From NCBI GenBank assembly GCA_964397625.1, contig CAYNJT010000011.1, positions 6,540-70,539 of the forward strand: a DNA stretch of 64,000 bases, written 5' to 3'. Source of the DNA: Leptolinea sp964397625. GTDB taxonomy: Bacteria; Chloroflexota; Anaerolineae; Anaerolineales; Anaerolineaceae. The translations under genes and the position numbers were made by a program. The first letter of the stretch is position 1; the number at the start of each line of letters is the position of its first letter. This document shows, in pieces, positions 28,392-37,555 of the stretch. A model generated the notes under the pieces. The model searched no databases, was not told the origin of the DNA, and saw nothing but the letters and a program-made list of their open reading frames with translations.

Positions 28392-29023
28392 TTCAAGTAT
28401 GGATTAAATTCGATCTCTTCATCCACCGAGGTAGATTCCCCATGACCGGGCATCAAGATCGTATCCCCTGGCAAGGTCAATATGCGGGTATAAATGCTCT
28501 GAAGTAATTGATCCTGGTCAGCCCCTTGAAGATCGGTACGACCAACGCTTTGCTTGAATATCAAATCACCGGTGAATGCCGTCTGCAGATCACTAGCGTA
28601 AAAAACCACATGCCCGCTGCTGTGCCCCGGAGTGTGCAGTACCGATATAACGGAGTTTCCCAGGTTTAGTAAAGCATCATCGGCCAGCATCCCGGTTGGC
28701 TCCGGCATCGACGGCATCGGCAAGCCAAATTGTTTGGCTAAACCGCCATCCCGGTACATGGGAGCGTCAGCTTCGTGAATGAACACCGGAATTGACAGCC
28801 CCAATAAAGAATGGATTGCCGCGATTCCGATGAAATGGTCAAAATGACCGTGTGTCAACCAGATACCGGTTAGATCAAGCCGGTTTGATTCAATAAACTC
28901 AATCACAGATACCGGATCAAAACTGGGGTCGATAACTGCTGCCTGCCCGGATTCATCATCCCACAACAGGTAGGTGTTGTTCTCAATCTGCCCCAGTACA
29001 AAAGTCTCAACTTTGAGGCACAT
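28388..29023 (-). CDS. MBL-fold metallo-hydrolase (glyoxalase II-like)
   Basis: A 211-residue zinc hydrolase of the metallo-beta-lactamase fold. The metal motif is H58-G-H60-F-D62-H63 (THGHFDH). Further ligands are expected in TPGHSSGH (His), FTGDLIF (Asp) and MPGHG (His), all present in the normal order. Small proteins of this type hydrolyse thioesters such as S-lactoylglutathione or act on persulfides; the substrate here is unknown. The ATG at 29023 shares one base with the stop of the upstream peptidase gene (TGATG). A TTG at 29026 is possible but less likely. Confidence 0.88.
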   Translation of the reverse strand: MCLKVETFVLGQIENNTYLLWDDESGQAAVIDPSFDPVSVIEFIESNRLDLTGIWLTHGHFDHFIGIAAIHSLLGLSIPVFIHEADAPMYRDGGLAKQFGLPMPSMPEPTGMLADDALLNLGNSVISVLHTPGHSSGHVVFYASDLQTAFTGDLIFKQSVGRTDLQGADQDQLLQSIYTRILTLPGDTILMPGHGESTSVDEEIEFNPYLN

Positions 29024-30126
29024 CAAATCACCATCAGCTCACGGGGCAGGTCAGATAGTGTTTCTGTTCCAGTGTCCGTGACCACTACATTATCCTCAAT
29101 GCGCACACCACCCTTATCCGGCAGGTAGATTCCCGGTTCAACGGTATACGCCATCCCTGGTTCAAGAATTAATGTGTTCTCGGCAAAAATATACGGGGAT
29201 TCGTGAGCTTCCATACCAAGCCCATGACCGGTGCGGTGAGTAAAAAACACCCCAAATCCGTCTTTCTCAATCTCATATCGGGCAGCCCGATCCACATCTC
29301 CGGCCGATATTCCCGGTTTTCCGGCAGTCCTTCCAGCTGTATTGGCGCGAAGAACGCTATCAGCGATGGCGCGTTGCTCACTGGAAGGCTCACCTAAAAC
29401 GAGCGTGCGCGTTAAATCAGATACATACCTGTTATAGCTGGCACCCCAATCCACCACAATCAGGTCGCCTTTCTGCAAGACTCGATCAGACGGCACGGCA
29501 TGTGGATTGGCACTGTTTGGGCCGCTGGAAAGAATAACCTGAAAAGGCAATTCGGGGTCCGATCCGCACTCCAACAGAAGAGCCGTCAGGCGGTTCGCCA
29601 GGGCATGTTCGGTCATACCTGGTTTTATGTGAGGTAATAATTTCTTGAATGCCTTCTGGGCAATATCCACTGCCGCGCGCATAGATTCAATTTCAGTATG
29701 ATCTTTATGAACACGTAACCCATCAAATAATGCGCTGCCATCTGTCAGAATGGTTTGCGGCGAAGCTTTCTTGAGATAATCCATTTCCAGAAAACGAAGA
29801 CGGGTAGCTTCCACAGCCAGTTGCTTCCCGTCAAGATTCAAATCAGCCGCCGCCTGCTGGAAAGCGCCCAAACGTTCCACAGGGTTGTCACCAAAAAAAT
29901 GAACAGAAAAATCAACAGGGAAAGTATTTAGTTTGGCTTTCTCAAGTTCAGGCAAAATCAAAGCGGGCTTACATTCCGGCACATACATCATTACCACCGG
30001 TCGTTCCATTAAATGGAAAGATAGGCCGGTCAAGTAAGTTAAAGAAGCGCCCGGGTTAACCACAACTCCATCAAAACCGTTGTCGATGATGGCGTTGCGA
30101 AGTTTGTCAAATTTCGAAGTAAACAT
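29023..30126 (-). CDS. M24 family aminopeptidase (Xaa-Pro type)
   Basis: A 367-residue cytoplasmic peptidase with an N-terminal creatinase-like domain and a C-terminal pita-bread domain. The five metal ligands can be placed: Asp in VVDWGASY, Asp in SDLTRT, His in HRTGHGLG, Glu in VEPGIY and Glu in RIEDNVVV. Such enzymes remove an N-terminal residue before proline. The frame runs on to 30177, but ATG 30126 has GGAAGG about 8 bases upstream and agrees with the family's N-terminus. It follows the PfkB kinase gene by 28 bases and is coupled to the hydrolase gene. Confidence 0.92.
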   Translation of the reverse strand: MFTSKFDKLRNAIIDNGFDGVVVNPGASLTYLTGLSFHLMERPVVMMYVPECKPALILPELEKAKLNTFPVDFSVHFFGDNPVERLGAFQQAAADLNLDGKQLAVEATRLRFLEMDYLKKASPQTILTDGSALFDGLRVHKDHTEIESMRAAVDIAQKAFKKLLPHIKPGMTEHALANRLTALLLECGSDPELPFQVILSSGPNSANPHAVPSDRVLQKGDLIVVDWGASYNRYVSDLTRTLVLGEPSSEQRAIADSVLRANTAGRTAGKPGISAGDVDRAARYEIEKDGFGVFFTHRTGHGLGMEAHESPYIFAENTLILEPGMAYTVEPGIYLPDKGGVRIEDNVVVTDTGTETLSDLPRELMVI

Positions 30127-30154
30127 GGTTTCAATCCTTCCAATTCTCAGGAAA

Positions 30155-31186
30155 TTAATCCTTCGTCGATTTTTCACGCAGGATATTTAGCCGGGCTTCC
30201 ACCAATTCCGGCAATGAATCCATTGGATAAAACGGTCCGCTGCCCTGAATTTTAAAGGAGGCAGAAACCGAACCCATCAGAGCCGCCTCAAATGGATCAT
30301 ACTTCAATCGAAGACCGGCAAGGAAACCTCCGCAAAATGCATCACCCGCGCCGGTTGGATCTATCGTCTGCACCGGGTAAGCAGGAATCTCCCGGAACGT
30401 CCGCGAGGCATGTTCATACAGTAAGACGCCCAACTGCCCCCTCTTAATGACCACAAATTCACATCCGTATCCTGCCAGCATTGCCGCGATCTCCCGTAGA
30501 TCACGTGTTTTTCCTTCAAAAAGAGAATACACTTCTTCTTCTGATGGAAGAAAAGCGGTGATTCCGGCAACTACCTGGGGAATATCATCCCAGAAAGTCT
30601 TGTTCATGTAACCAGGAGATGGATCAATCGTGATGGTTTGAACCTGTCCCTGCCTGAGAAACCCTGGAATGAGTGAGTGGGTGAGAAAATCAGTCGGGCA
30701 AAAGTGAACGGCCGTCGCGTCCAGGTATTCTGGTGGAATATCACCGGGACGGAGAGTATTTCTTCCAGGCCGATTGCGAGAGTCAAGTTGGGTTTCACCG
30801 GGCACATACCCAAGAATTTCTCTTGGTAGCGGAGCCTGTAAGTTACGAAAAATTGACACGGGCGCGCCGCGGTCAGGTTCACCGGTATCTTTATAGGCAA
30901 AAAATTGCCGCATATCCGATGGATCTTCGATATAACGAACTCCGTGAATATCCAATCCGCGGTTTTCAAAATCGTCCAACCACTCGCGTGGGTAGTCTGT
31001 ATTCGCGCTGGCCATGATCCCTATGGAGGAATCCCAAAGTCCCAGGCCTCCGGCGGCATACAAAGCACTTCCTCCCGGCTGGTCAACCCAGATACGTTTG
31101 TCTGCAGTTACAATGGTTGTGCGGGAAAGCAATCCAGAGATAATATATCGGATGACCGGTCTGCTCTTGTCAGGTCTGTAGATCAT
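30155..31186 (-). CDS. PfkB-family carbohydrate/nucleoside kinase
   Basis: A 343-residue ribokinase-fold protein. The C-terminal PfkB signature DPTGAGDAFCGGF is complete, with the catalytic Asp at 282. The N-terminal signature is weaker but contains DQPGGSALYAAGGLG, the substrate-binding glycine pair. The substrate cannot be read from sequence; sugar, nucleoside and aminoimidazole kinases are all possible. The frame starts at TTG 31195; ATG 31186 is chosen. It is the leading enzyme gene of a short minus-strand run that includes the peptidase and hydrolase. Confidence 0.85.
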   Translation of the reverse strand: MIYRPDKSRPVIRYIISGLLSRTTIVTADKRIWVDQPGGSALYAAGGLGLWDSSIGIMASANTDYPREWLDDFENRGLDIHGVRYIEDPSDMRQFFAYKDTGEPDRGAPVSIFRNLQAPLPREILGYVPGETQLDSRNRPGRNTLRPGDIPPEYLDATAVHFCPTDFLTHSLIPGFLRQGQVQTITIDPSPGYMNKTFWDDIPQVVAGITAFLPSEEEVYSLFEGKTRDLREIAAMLAGYGCEFVVIKRGQLGVLLYEHASRTFREIPAYPVQTIDPTGAGDAFCGGFLAGLRLKYDPFEAALMGSVSASFKIQGSGPFYPMDSLPELVEARLNILREKSTKD

Positions 31187-31273
31187 CGAAAGCAATTCTT
31201 TTCATGGGGATAATCCGCGCAAGTTTAATTTCCCCGGAAGCAAGTTTCGTATGCAGGGTCAATAGAAAATCCG

Positions 31274-31471
31274 CTATGCTTTTGAAATCATATCAGCAAG
31301 CATTTTCAAAAGACCCAGCACGCCCATTCCGACTTTCACCCCTTCACCGGCAGATAACCGGGGAGTGGTTTCATTCTTTTCTGCGCGTTGCACAATGATA
31401 AGCGCGGCAATCATGCCTGTGGCAGCGCCTACAGCAGTACCAATCAGGAGTGTTTTGGATTTCCAGTTCAT
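31274..31471 (-). CDS. Small membrane protein, YtxH-like
   Basis: A 65-residue protein with a hydrophobic glycine/alanine-rich segment (residues about 6-27), a short polar middle and a second hydrophobic stretch near the C-terminus (VGMGVLGLLKMLADMI). AAGGGA lies 7 bases before ATG 31471, which favours this start over the in-frame codon at 31489. No function is known. It resembles the small protein at 5950-6165 in its first helix only. Confidence 0.6.
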   Translation of the reverse strand: MNWKSKTLLIGTAVGAATGMIAALIIVQRAEKNETTPRLSAGEGVKVGMGVLGLLKMLADMISKA

Positions 31472-31495
31472 GAGTGATTCCCTTCGCAAATTGGT

Positions 31496-31939
31496 TCAGT
31501 CTCGAAACCCACCCAGAAGTAAATACCGAATAGCTACAGACAACCTTTTTATGGAAGCCTTCTGAGCATGTAAGCCAATAACAGGTTGAATTGATCTATC
31601 TGCCAGGGATTGAATACGTAATGCCAACCTATTTATAAAATTCTGGACCATAATGGCGTATCCAGGAAGTAAATCTGTGAGTTTGAAGAAGGCCACACAC
31701 AGACTGATAAGAAAAATAAGAGCGATGAGTCCAGCCACAAAGAGCGGCAGGATCAACCAAATGGCTGCTACATGTCCCCAACGAACACTGGCATCAGAAC
31801 CGGTTTGAAGAGAAAAAGCAGCCAGGAATCCCAGTGAAAACATAGCTAAAGCTCCAAATCCAACCGGAAGCCAGATCTGCCATAGAACTTCATGTCTGTG
31901 CTTTTCCGCGAAAAAAGCGTGATCTTTCTTTTCAGTCAT
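31496..31939 (-). CDS. Hypothetical membrane protein
   Basis: A 147-residue protein with a polar N-terminus (MTEKKDHAFFAEKHRHE) and two strong membrane helices (residues about 20-45 and 57-85). A third, weaker amphipathic region and a basic C-terminal tail follow. I do not recognise a family. It is followed 24 bases later by the small YtxH-like gene; both are probably one transcript. ATG 31939 is used, since the upstream in-frame start is only a TTG. Confidence 0.65.
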   Translation of the reverse strand: MTEKKDHAFFAEKHRHEVLWQIWLPVGFGALAMFSLGFLAAFSLQTGSDASVRWGHVAAIWLILPLFVAGLIALIFLISLCVAFFKLTDLLPGYAIMVQNFINRLALRIQSLADRSIQPVIGLHAQKASIKRLSVAIRYLLLGGFRD

Positions 31940-31972
31940 AGACAAATTCTAGCATTAAACCAGTGTGGATGA

Positions 31973-33115
31973 TTACGCGGCTTTGAAAGAGGTTACCGCG
32001 TTCAAAACTTGTTCCATTTCAAGCTCACCCATATCATAATAGAGTGGCAGCCTAACAAGTCTGTCGCTAACAGATTCTGTAACCGGCATATCTCCAATTT
32101 TTCCACCATACTCCCTGCCCTTCTCTGAAAGATGCAAAGGAAGATAGTGAAATACCGAATTTACGCCATTATTTTTCAAATGGTCGATCATTCCCTGCCG
32201 TTTTTCAAGGTCGGGTAATAAAAGGTAATAAATATGCCATGATGGGTCCACCTCCGCCGGAACAGTGGGACAAACCACTCCATTGGCATTGGCCCAGGAA
32301 GACAACTCATGTTCATAGGTTTGCCAGATCCACTTGCGTTTGGCCTGAATCTCCTGCCATATTTCAAGTTGGGCGTAGAGGAAACCAGCCAGAATATCTG
32401 ATAGCAGGTAACTGGATCCAACGGATACCCAGGTATATTTATCCACCTGGCCGCGGAAGAAGCGGCTGCGATTGGTACCTTTTTCCCGAATAATCTCAGC
32501 TTTTTCGATGAGTGATTTATCGTTTATTAATAAAGCTCCGCCTTCCCCGCAGGTGAAGTTTTTGGTTTCATGGAAGCTCTGGGTTGCCATGCAGCCAATT
32601 GTTCCCAACCAGCGATTCTTGTACTTCCCAAATAACCCATGCGCGTTATCTTCAACCACAGGTATTCCGTGGCGGTTGGCAATCGCCATAATCGTATCCA
32701 TTTCACAGGCTATTCCGGCGTAATGTACCGGGACAATCGCACGTGTTTTGGGGGTGATCAATTCTTCCAGACGGGACTCATCCATATTTAACGTGTCAGG
32801 GCGGATATCAATAAATACAGGTTTGGCGCCCCGCAAGACAAACGCGTTTACGGTTGAAACAAAGGTGAAATCAGGAATGATTACTTCATCCCCGGGTTTT
32901 ATATCCAGCAGTAGAGCGGTCATTTCCAGCGCATGTGAGCAGGAGGGAGTGGTTAATACTTTAGGCACACCCAGTTGCTTTTCCAGCAGACTATGGCACA
33001 ACCTGGAATATTTTCCGTCACCCGAAATATGTGATTCCTTTATGGAATCAGCCATGTATTCGTATTCTTTACCGACAATACACGGTTTATTAAAATCAAC
33101 TTTTATCTCGGTCAT
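31973..33115 (-). CDS. dTDP-4-amino-4,6-dideoxygalactose transaminase-like (RffA/WecE)
   Basis: A 380-residue PLP-dependent sugar aminotransferase of the DegT/DnrJ/EryC1 family. The PLP lysine is K185 in SFHETKNFTCGEGG. Other family blocks are TPSCSHALEMTALLL, DEVIIPDFTFVSTVNAFVLRGAKPVFIDI, VPVHYAGI and VVEDNAHGLF. The motif SFHETKN and the overall match point to the RffA/WecE group, which aminates dTDP-4-keto-6-deoxyglucose at C4. The substrate could come from RfbA/RfbB encoded about 7 kb away. AGAGGA lies about 9 bases before ATG 33115. It is the last gene of the second glycan operon. Confidence 0.9.
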   Translation of the reverse strand: MTEIKVDFNKPCIVGKEYEYMADSIKESHISGDGKYSRLCHSLLEKQLGVPKVLTTPSCSHALEMTALLLDIKPGDEVIIPDFTFVSTVNAFVLRGAKPVFIDIRPDTLNMDESRLEELITPKTRAIVPVHYAGIACEMDTIMAIANRHGIPVVEDNAHGLFGKYKNRWLGTIGCMATQSFHETKNFTCGEGGALLINDKSLIEKAEIIREKGTNRSRFFRGQVDKYTWVSVGSSYLLSDILAGFLYAQLEIWQEIQAKRKWIWQTYEHELSSWANANGVVCPTVPAEVDPSWHIYYLLLPDLEKRQGMIDHLKNNGVNSVFHYLPLHLSEKGREYGGKIGDMPVTESVSDRLVRLPLYYDMGELEMEQVLNAVTSFKAA

Positions 33116-33132
33116 AGGACACACATCCTCTT

Positions 33133-33774
33133 TTAATCGAGTTTTTTTCTAACGATCACCGTGAAATCATAGAGATCATAATCATGCAAAATGGCGACAT
33201 TTCGTGAAAAATTTCGTTTGCATACATCAAAAATAAAGCCGGGGTCGGCATAATACAGATCAGGCCGCATATGGTCTGCGTCGGAATATTTTGTCAACAG
33301 ATTAAAACTGAAACCGCGGTCTGCCAGGTTATTCATGCGCGTGATGGTTTTGATAACATAATCGGTCCAGGTTTCATAGGTGGAATTCAGTTTGATATTG
33401 AAAATACCGCTGGCTACCACATAGTCGCACACCGGCAATCCATCCTCCTTACTGACGAATTCCACGCTGTCGATCCCCGTATGTAATTCACGCCCTTTAA
33501 TTACCATGCCTTCCACAATATCAAATCCTATATAGTGGTCAGGTTTGATGCCGGTGGAAACAAGATAATCATAGAAAGAACCAAAACCGCTTCCATAATC
33601 AAGCACAGAAAAAGGTCTGTCCGGCCGGTCGATTACGCGGGCCAATTGCAGAAAACGGGTATCCTGCGCGCCGTTGGAATTCCAATCCACTCCCCGTGGG
33701 GTGGCACCGTGTTGTTCGAGTTTCCCCGCGAAATAACTGCGGATTTGATTCATATCGATTGGTTTATCAGTCAT
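33133..33774 (-). CDS. Class I SAM-dependent methyltransferase
   Basis: A 213-residue protein with motif I VLDYGSGFGSF (residues about 60-70) and an acidic motif II (YIGFDIVEGM). The rest is a Rossmann-like core. It lies between WbqC and the aminotransferase, so methylation of an amino sugar or of another glycan position is likely but inferred. A GAGG sits close to the ATG. The gap to the aminotransferase gene is 17 bases and to WbqC 7 bases. Confidence 0.82.
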   Translation of the reverse strand: MTDKPIDMNQIRSYFAGKLEQHGATPRGVDWNSNGAQDTRFLQLARVIDRPDRPFSVLDYGSGFGSFYDYLVSTGIKPDHYIGFDIVEGMVIKGRELHTGIDSVEFVSKEDGLPVCDYVVASGIFNIKLNSTYETWTDYVIKTITRMNNLADRGFSFNLLTKYSDADHMRPDLYYADPGFIFDVCKRNFSRNVAILHDYDLYDFTVIVRKKLD

Positions 33775-33781
33775 ACAACCT

Positions 33782-34474
33782 CTAGCGTCTCAATGATTTT
33801 AGGGCGTCCCCACCCAACATAAACAGTGTATCCAGTATGGATACCTGTGTATCAAATGGCGGGTACAACTGGGGATATTCCGGATAATCATACTCCATGT
33901 ATTCCAGGGTGATCCCGGCTTCCTCAAATTTCTCATTCTCAATATAATCCCGGGCAGACGGCCCCGAAATATAATGCGTTGCGCCAACTTTTTTCAAGAT
34001 GGAGACCAGACGGTCCGTTTTGGCGCCTTCCACACCCTGAATTTCAGAAGAACGCATAAACTGGGTGTGGTTGATTCCCAATTCCCGGGCCAGTTGAATG
34101 GTGGTATCGATGGTGAAATCAGCCAGCATTTCGGGTTTTCGAGAATAGAACTCTTCCACCATTCCCGCATATTTTGAGAAAAAAGGGGCTTTGCTATACG
34201 CCAATCTGATAGAGTTCCAGTGTTCCTGATTCCAGGGACGATCCCACACTATCTTGATCGCGTTAATGTTAATATGTTCTGTCTGCGCGCCGCGATTGAA
34301 CACGGGGATGGAAAGCCAGATTGGACCTGTGGATGTCTTGATACGGTTACGATTTCGCCATCCGCGTTTGTCGTATTGGACATCATCATAAAACACAAAT
34401 AGATCAGACCGGTTGATCTGATCAAAGTATCCCCGCCAGGGGATATACGAGGGTTGCAAAATGACTACATTCAA
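33782..34474 (-). CDS. WbqC-family protein
   Basis: A 230-residue soluble protein with the typical N-terminus VVILQPSYIPWRGYFDQI and FVFYDDVQYDKRGWRNRNRIK, then WLSIPV and later YISGPSARDYI. WbqC-like proteins occur in O-antigen and amino-sugar loci next to aminotransferases; their biochemical role is not well settled, so no reaction is proposed. Its ATG overlaps the stop of the glycosyltransferase gene in an ATGA arrangement, showing that it is co-translated with the operon. Confidence 0.88.
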   Translation of the reverse strand: MNVVILQPSYIPWRGYFDQINRSDLFVFYDDVQYDKRGWRNRNRIKTSTGPIWLSIPVFNRGAQTEHININAIKIVWDRPWNQEHWNSIRLAYSKAPFFSKYAGMVEEFYSRKPEMLADFTIDTTIQLARELGINHTQFMRSSEIQGVEGAKTDRLVSILKKVGATHYISGPSARDYIENEKFEEAGITLEYMEYDYPEYPQLYPPFDTQVSILDTLFMLGGDALKSLRR

Positions 34475-35421
34475 GAATGTTTTCCCTTATTATTTGTGAT
34501 CTGTTCAGAAATCACATAGGTCGGTCTGTCCATACTGCGGTCAAAAATCCGGGCCAGGTATTCACCGAAAATGCCCAGCGCGAAAAGCTGCGTGCCTGAA
34601 AAAATGGCAATCACTGAAGCCAGGAAGGGGAATCCTGGAATACTGCCAGCCGTGAAATATTGATACAAAACAACCACCAGAACGACCAGGCCAAAAATCG
34701 TCGACATGAAACCAAGCCAGTTCGTTAACCGTAACGGGACGGTGCTGAATCCGGTAAGGATCAACAATGCCTGGGAAGCAAGTTTTGAAAAATTATAATT
34801 AGAATTACCTGAAAGGCGTGGATTTTCCTCTACTTGCACTGTGGTGAAACGTGTTGTTCCCCACGACAACAACACGTCCAGAATTACGGTTGGGCTTTGA
34901 AATACATCTGAAGCCTGGCGAAGGTTTGTCCTGAAAGCCCTGAACGCGCCAATATCCCGAATTGTCGGAATACCCATCACCATGGCCAGTATCTTTTTGG
35001 TCAGCCGTGAGAAACCATTTCGCCACCAGGAATGCGGCATTTTCTTGGGCACACCGTAAACCACATCAAAACCTTCAGACAATGGTGCCAGCAGCTTTTT
35101 AATTTCAGCCGGCGGGTGTTGCAGGTCATCATCCATTGTGACAATGATGTCAAAAGTTGCAAGGCGCATCCCACAAACCAGCGCATTATGCTGCCCATAA
35201 TTGCGCATCATATTTATTCCATGTACCCAGGGAACAGCCTTACATATCTTCTGGATCGTTTCCCAACTGGAATCACGAGATCCATCATTAATCAACAGTA
35301 CTTCAAATTTGTTGGCAAGGGACGGTAGTTCCTCACCAAGTTTATCAACAAGCTCTTGCAGTGTTTCAGCACTGTTATAGACAGGTACAACAACAGAAAT
35401 GCCATTTTCGAGTGATGTCAT
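34471..35421 (-). CDS. GT2 family glycosyltransferase with two C-terminal membrane helices
   Basis: A 316-residue enzyme of the ArnC/GtrB/dolichyl-phosphate mannose synthase type. The GT-A domain shows VVVPVYNSAETL, LLINDGSRDSSW and TMDDDLQHPP (the metal-binding Asp residues). Two membrane helices lie near residues 225-250 and 260-285, followed by GEYLARIF. Such proteins load a sugar onto undecaprenyl phosphate for use by a GT-C enzyme outside, and the upstream gene encodes such a membrane protein. ATG 35421 overlaps that gene's stop (ATGA); the longer frame to 35451 is not needed. Confidence 0.92.
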   Translation of the reverse strand: MTSLENGISVVVPVYNSAETLQELVDKLGEELPSLANKFEVLLINDGSRDSSWETIQKICKAVPWVHGINMMRNYGQHNALVCGMRLATFDIIVTMDDDLQHPPAEIKKLLAPLSEGFDVVYGVPKKMPHSWWRNGFSRLTKKILAMVMGIPTIRDIGAFRAFRTNLRQASDVFQSPTVILDVLLSWGTTRFTTVQVEENPRLSGNSNYNFSKLASQALLILTGFSTVPLRLTNWLGFMSTIFGLVVLVVVLYQYFTAGSIPGFPFLASVIAIFSGTQLFALGIFGEYLARIFDRSMDRPTYVISEQITNNKGKHS

Positions 35422-37472
35422 TTGTTCTCTGTATCCAACGGAGTCCCGCATTTTACATAATTTTTCATGTATTGAACTTTGGAAACACCTTTTTCACTGG
35501 TTGTAACAGCGGCGATACGATCCCACACCGAACATAATGCTGGCCGCAAAGATTGATCTGTGGCATAGGCGTCTTCGGTCAATTTGGTTGCCATTGTCCA
35601 GTTTTCCACATGCCCATACGCCTCAATCAATACTGGCCATTCACTCGGTGTAGTGGGGAGGAAGCCTTTTTCGAGTGCCTCATCACCAAGCCTGGCGGCT
35701 TCCTGCCAATCACCTCTTTGGCGTGCCAGATCCGCTTTCTCGTAATAATAACACCAGGTATGATTTGGTTCGGGTCCATATTGGGGTGCCGGGGTAACCG
35801 GTTTTGATGGATTTGTTTCAATCAAACCGAGATTGGAGATCGGGATGGCGGGTTCCATTTTATATGGAAGGCCGGGGATGGAATCCGCATTGGTATAAAT
35901 TGGGTCCATCACTTTCAGGCAGTGATTTGTTCGCAGGTAGAGGGCCAGAGAATTAGAGGTATTGCCTTTAAATGTTAAGGCCCGATAGCTTTGCTCAACG
36001 GGTTGGTTGGGTTTGGCAGATGGTAGGCTGTTTTTTAAACGCACAGAAAGATAATTCAACATATACGGCATCTCACGTCCCTTAAAATCAGGGGCATACA
36101 TCCAATTGATCGGCGCCGTAAGTGAGTTATCACTGTAATATCGGAAGGGAAATTCGTGGGTCAATAAAAGTGTGTTGGGCTTTAATCCCGGAACACGCCA
36201 ACTCAACTGCCAGAAGAAATCCCGTGAGATTTCCCATTCCCGGCGGAAAGTGTTGGCGTTGTAGAATTGCCACCCGGCAGCCAGGCTGATAAGAATGGAT
36301 AACAATATGATCTTTTGCTTTGAGGTGCGAATAAACACCTCCAATAATCCCACCAGCAAGATTACCGAACCGGTCATCAACGCCAGAGTAAAACGATCCC
36401 AAGGAAAAATGAGTGTCAATGGGAGATTAGCAATCCAGAATGGAATACCCCCTGCCAAAAGGCACAACCCTCCAAGTAAAACGGCTTTCCATCCCCATTT
36501 TTCAGGATGATCAACTTCTTCATCGGCCGGTTTGGGAGAGAAATTTAACTTGAGAAGATAAACAAAAGTATATACAAACACAACCAGCACAACCATCCAG
36601 AACAAGCGGGTTGTGAGAATTTGGAATTCCAGCGCGTTAGGAGGGGAAAAGATCTGATTCCATGCCAGCCACCCACCCAGCACCAGGTTGGATCCAAAGG
36701 ATTTCAACATTCCAGCTATAGTGGACTGTGGTGTTGTTGTAAGTGATTCCATGGCAGAAATTTGATAATTGCTGGATTGGAATAAGAATACCCGCCAGAT
36801 TGTATAGATAACCAGTACCAACAGGTACGGAATCCAGTTTATCGCAGATTTCTTCAGGTTATCACGCCAGGTGGAAACTGTTTCGCCAATTACCCACCAG
36901 ATCAGCAAAGGCCGCAGCAGTTCAAGTCCAAAAAAATATTCAGTAGAAAAGAGGTTAAATGCAGATAGCAGCACTGCAGCAATGGTACCAGGCCAGAAAG
37001 GAACCTTTTTGCGAAGGATGGCAAGCATTAACGCCAGGGATCCTAAAAAGGCGGATAACAAGATGAAAGCCTCACTGTAAATGACCGATATCCATTGCTG
37101 CCCAAATCCGGGGTAAACCGCAAACAACATGGAAGCCCATACAGCCTGTCTGGGACGATTTGGCCAAAGCAACCGAAAGATCAGCCAAAAAATCAGTGTG
37201 GCCAGCCATCTCCAAACCAAGGCAAAGATCTGCCAGACTACAGGGTTTGTTCCCAGTGTTGGCAGATTTATTGAATAAAGAAACGCGAGGAAAGGACGAT
37301 CATGGGAAAACACATCCATAAAACCGGATGCGCCCAGTGTTTTGGCAAACCAGATATATGGCCAGTCATCCCAAAAAAAACCCAACCAGGGGATCAACAA
37401 ACCATAACCAAGAATACAAGTCAGCAATAACGCCAACGGTATGGTGCGTTCAGAAATAAAGACTTTTTTCAT
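35418..37472 (-). CDS. GT-C-like membrane protein with TPR-like C-terminal tail
   Basis: A 684-residue protein with about twelve membrane helices. The first loop holds FFWDDWPYI, placed like the catalytic acidic motif of GT39-type transferases. From about residue 460 to the end the protein is soluble, and around 590-670 it contains helix pairs resembling TPR repeats (KADLARQRGDWQEAARLGDEALEKG). Together with the GT2 gene downstream it could form a pair in which one loads a lipid carrier and the other transfers the sugar outside. This pairing is inferred. It is the first gene of the operon. Confidence 0.72.
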   Translation of the reverse strand: MKKVFISERTIPLALLLTCILGYGLLIPWLGFFWDDWPYIWFAKTLGASGFMDVFSHDRPFLAFLYSINLPTLGTNPVVWQIFALVWRWLATLIFWLIFRLLWPNRPRQAVWASMLFAVYPGFGQQWISVIYSEAFILLSAFLGSLALMLAILRKKVPFWPGTIAAVLLSAFNLFSTEYFFGLELLRPLLIWWVIGETVSTWRDNLKKSAINWIPYLLVLVIYTIWRVFLFQSSNYQISAMESLTTTPQSTIAGMLKSFGSNLVLGGWLAWNQIFSPPNALEFQILTTRLFWMVVLVVFVYTFVYLLKLNFSPKPADEEVDHPEKWGWKAVLLGGLCLLAGGIPFWIANLPLTLIFPWDRFTLALMTGSVILLVGLLEVFIRTSKQKIILLSILISLAAGWQFYNANTFRREWEISRDFFWQLSWRVPGLKPNTLLLTHEFPFRYYSDNSLTAPINWMYAPDFKGREMPYMLNYLSVRLKNSLPSAKPNQPVEQSYRALTFKGNTSNSLALYLRTNHCLKVMDPIYTNADSIPGLPYKMEPAIPISNLGLIETNPSKPVTPAPQYGPEPNHTWCYYYEKADLARQRGDWQEAARLGDEALEKGFLPTTPSEWPVLIEAYGHVENWTMATKLTEDAYATDQSLRPALCSVWDRIAAVTTSEKGVSKVQYMKNYVKCGTPLDTENK

Positions 37473-37555
37473 AAAGTAGATTGATAGTTATTAAGGTTTG
37501 GATTTTTCCAGAGTAGTATAGTAGAGAACCGGCCATTTGACCAGAAAAAAATTTG

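Noticed and set aside
29023..31186. Peptidase, kinase and hydrolase as a defence or toxin system
   Set aside because: All are ordinary housekeeping families with normal spacing; no toxin, nuclease or NTPase defence motif is present.
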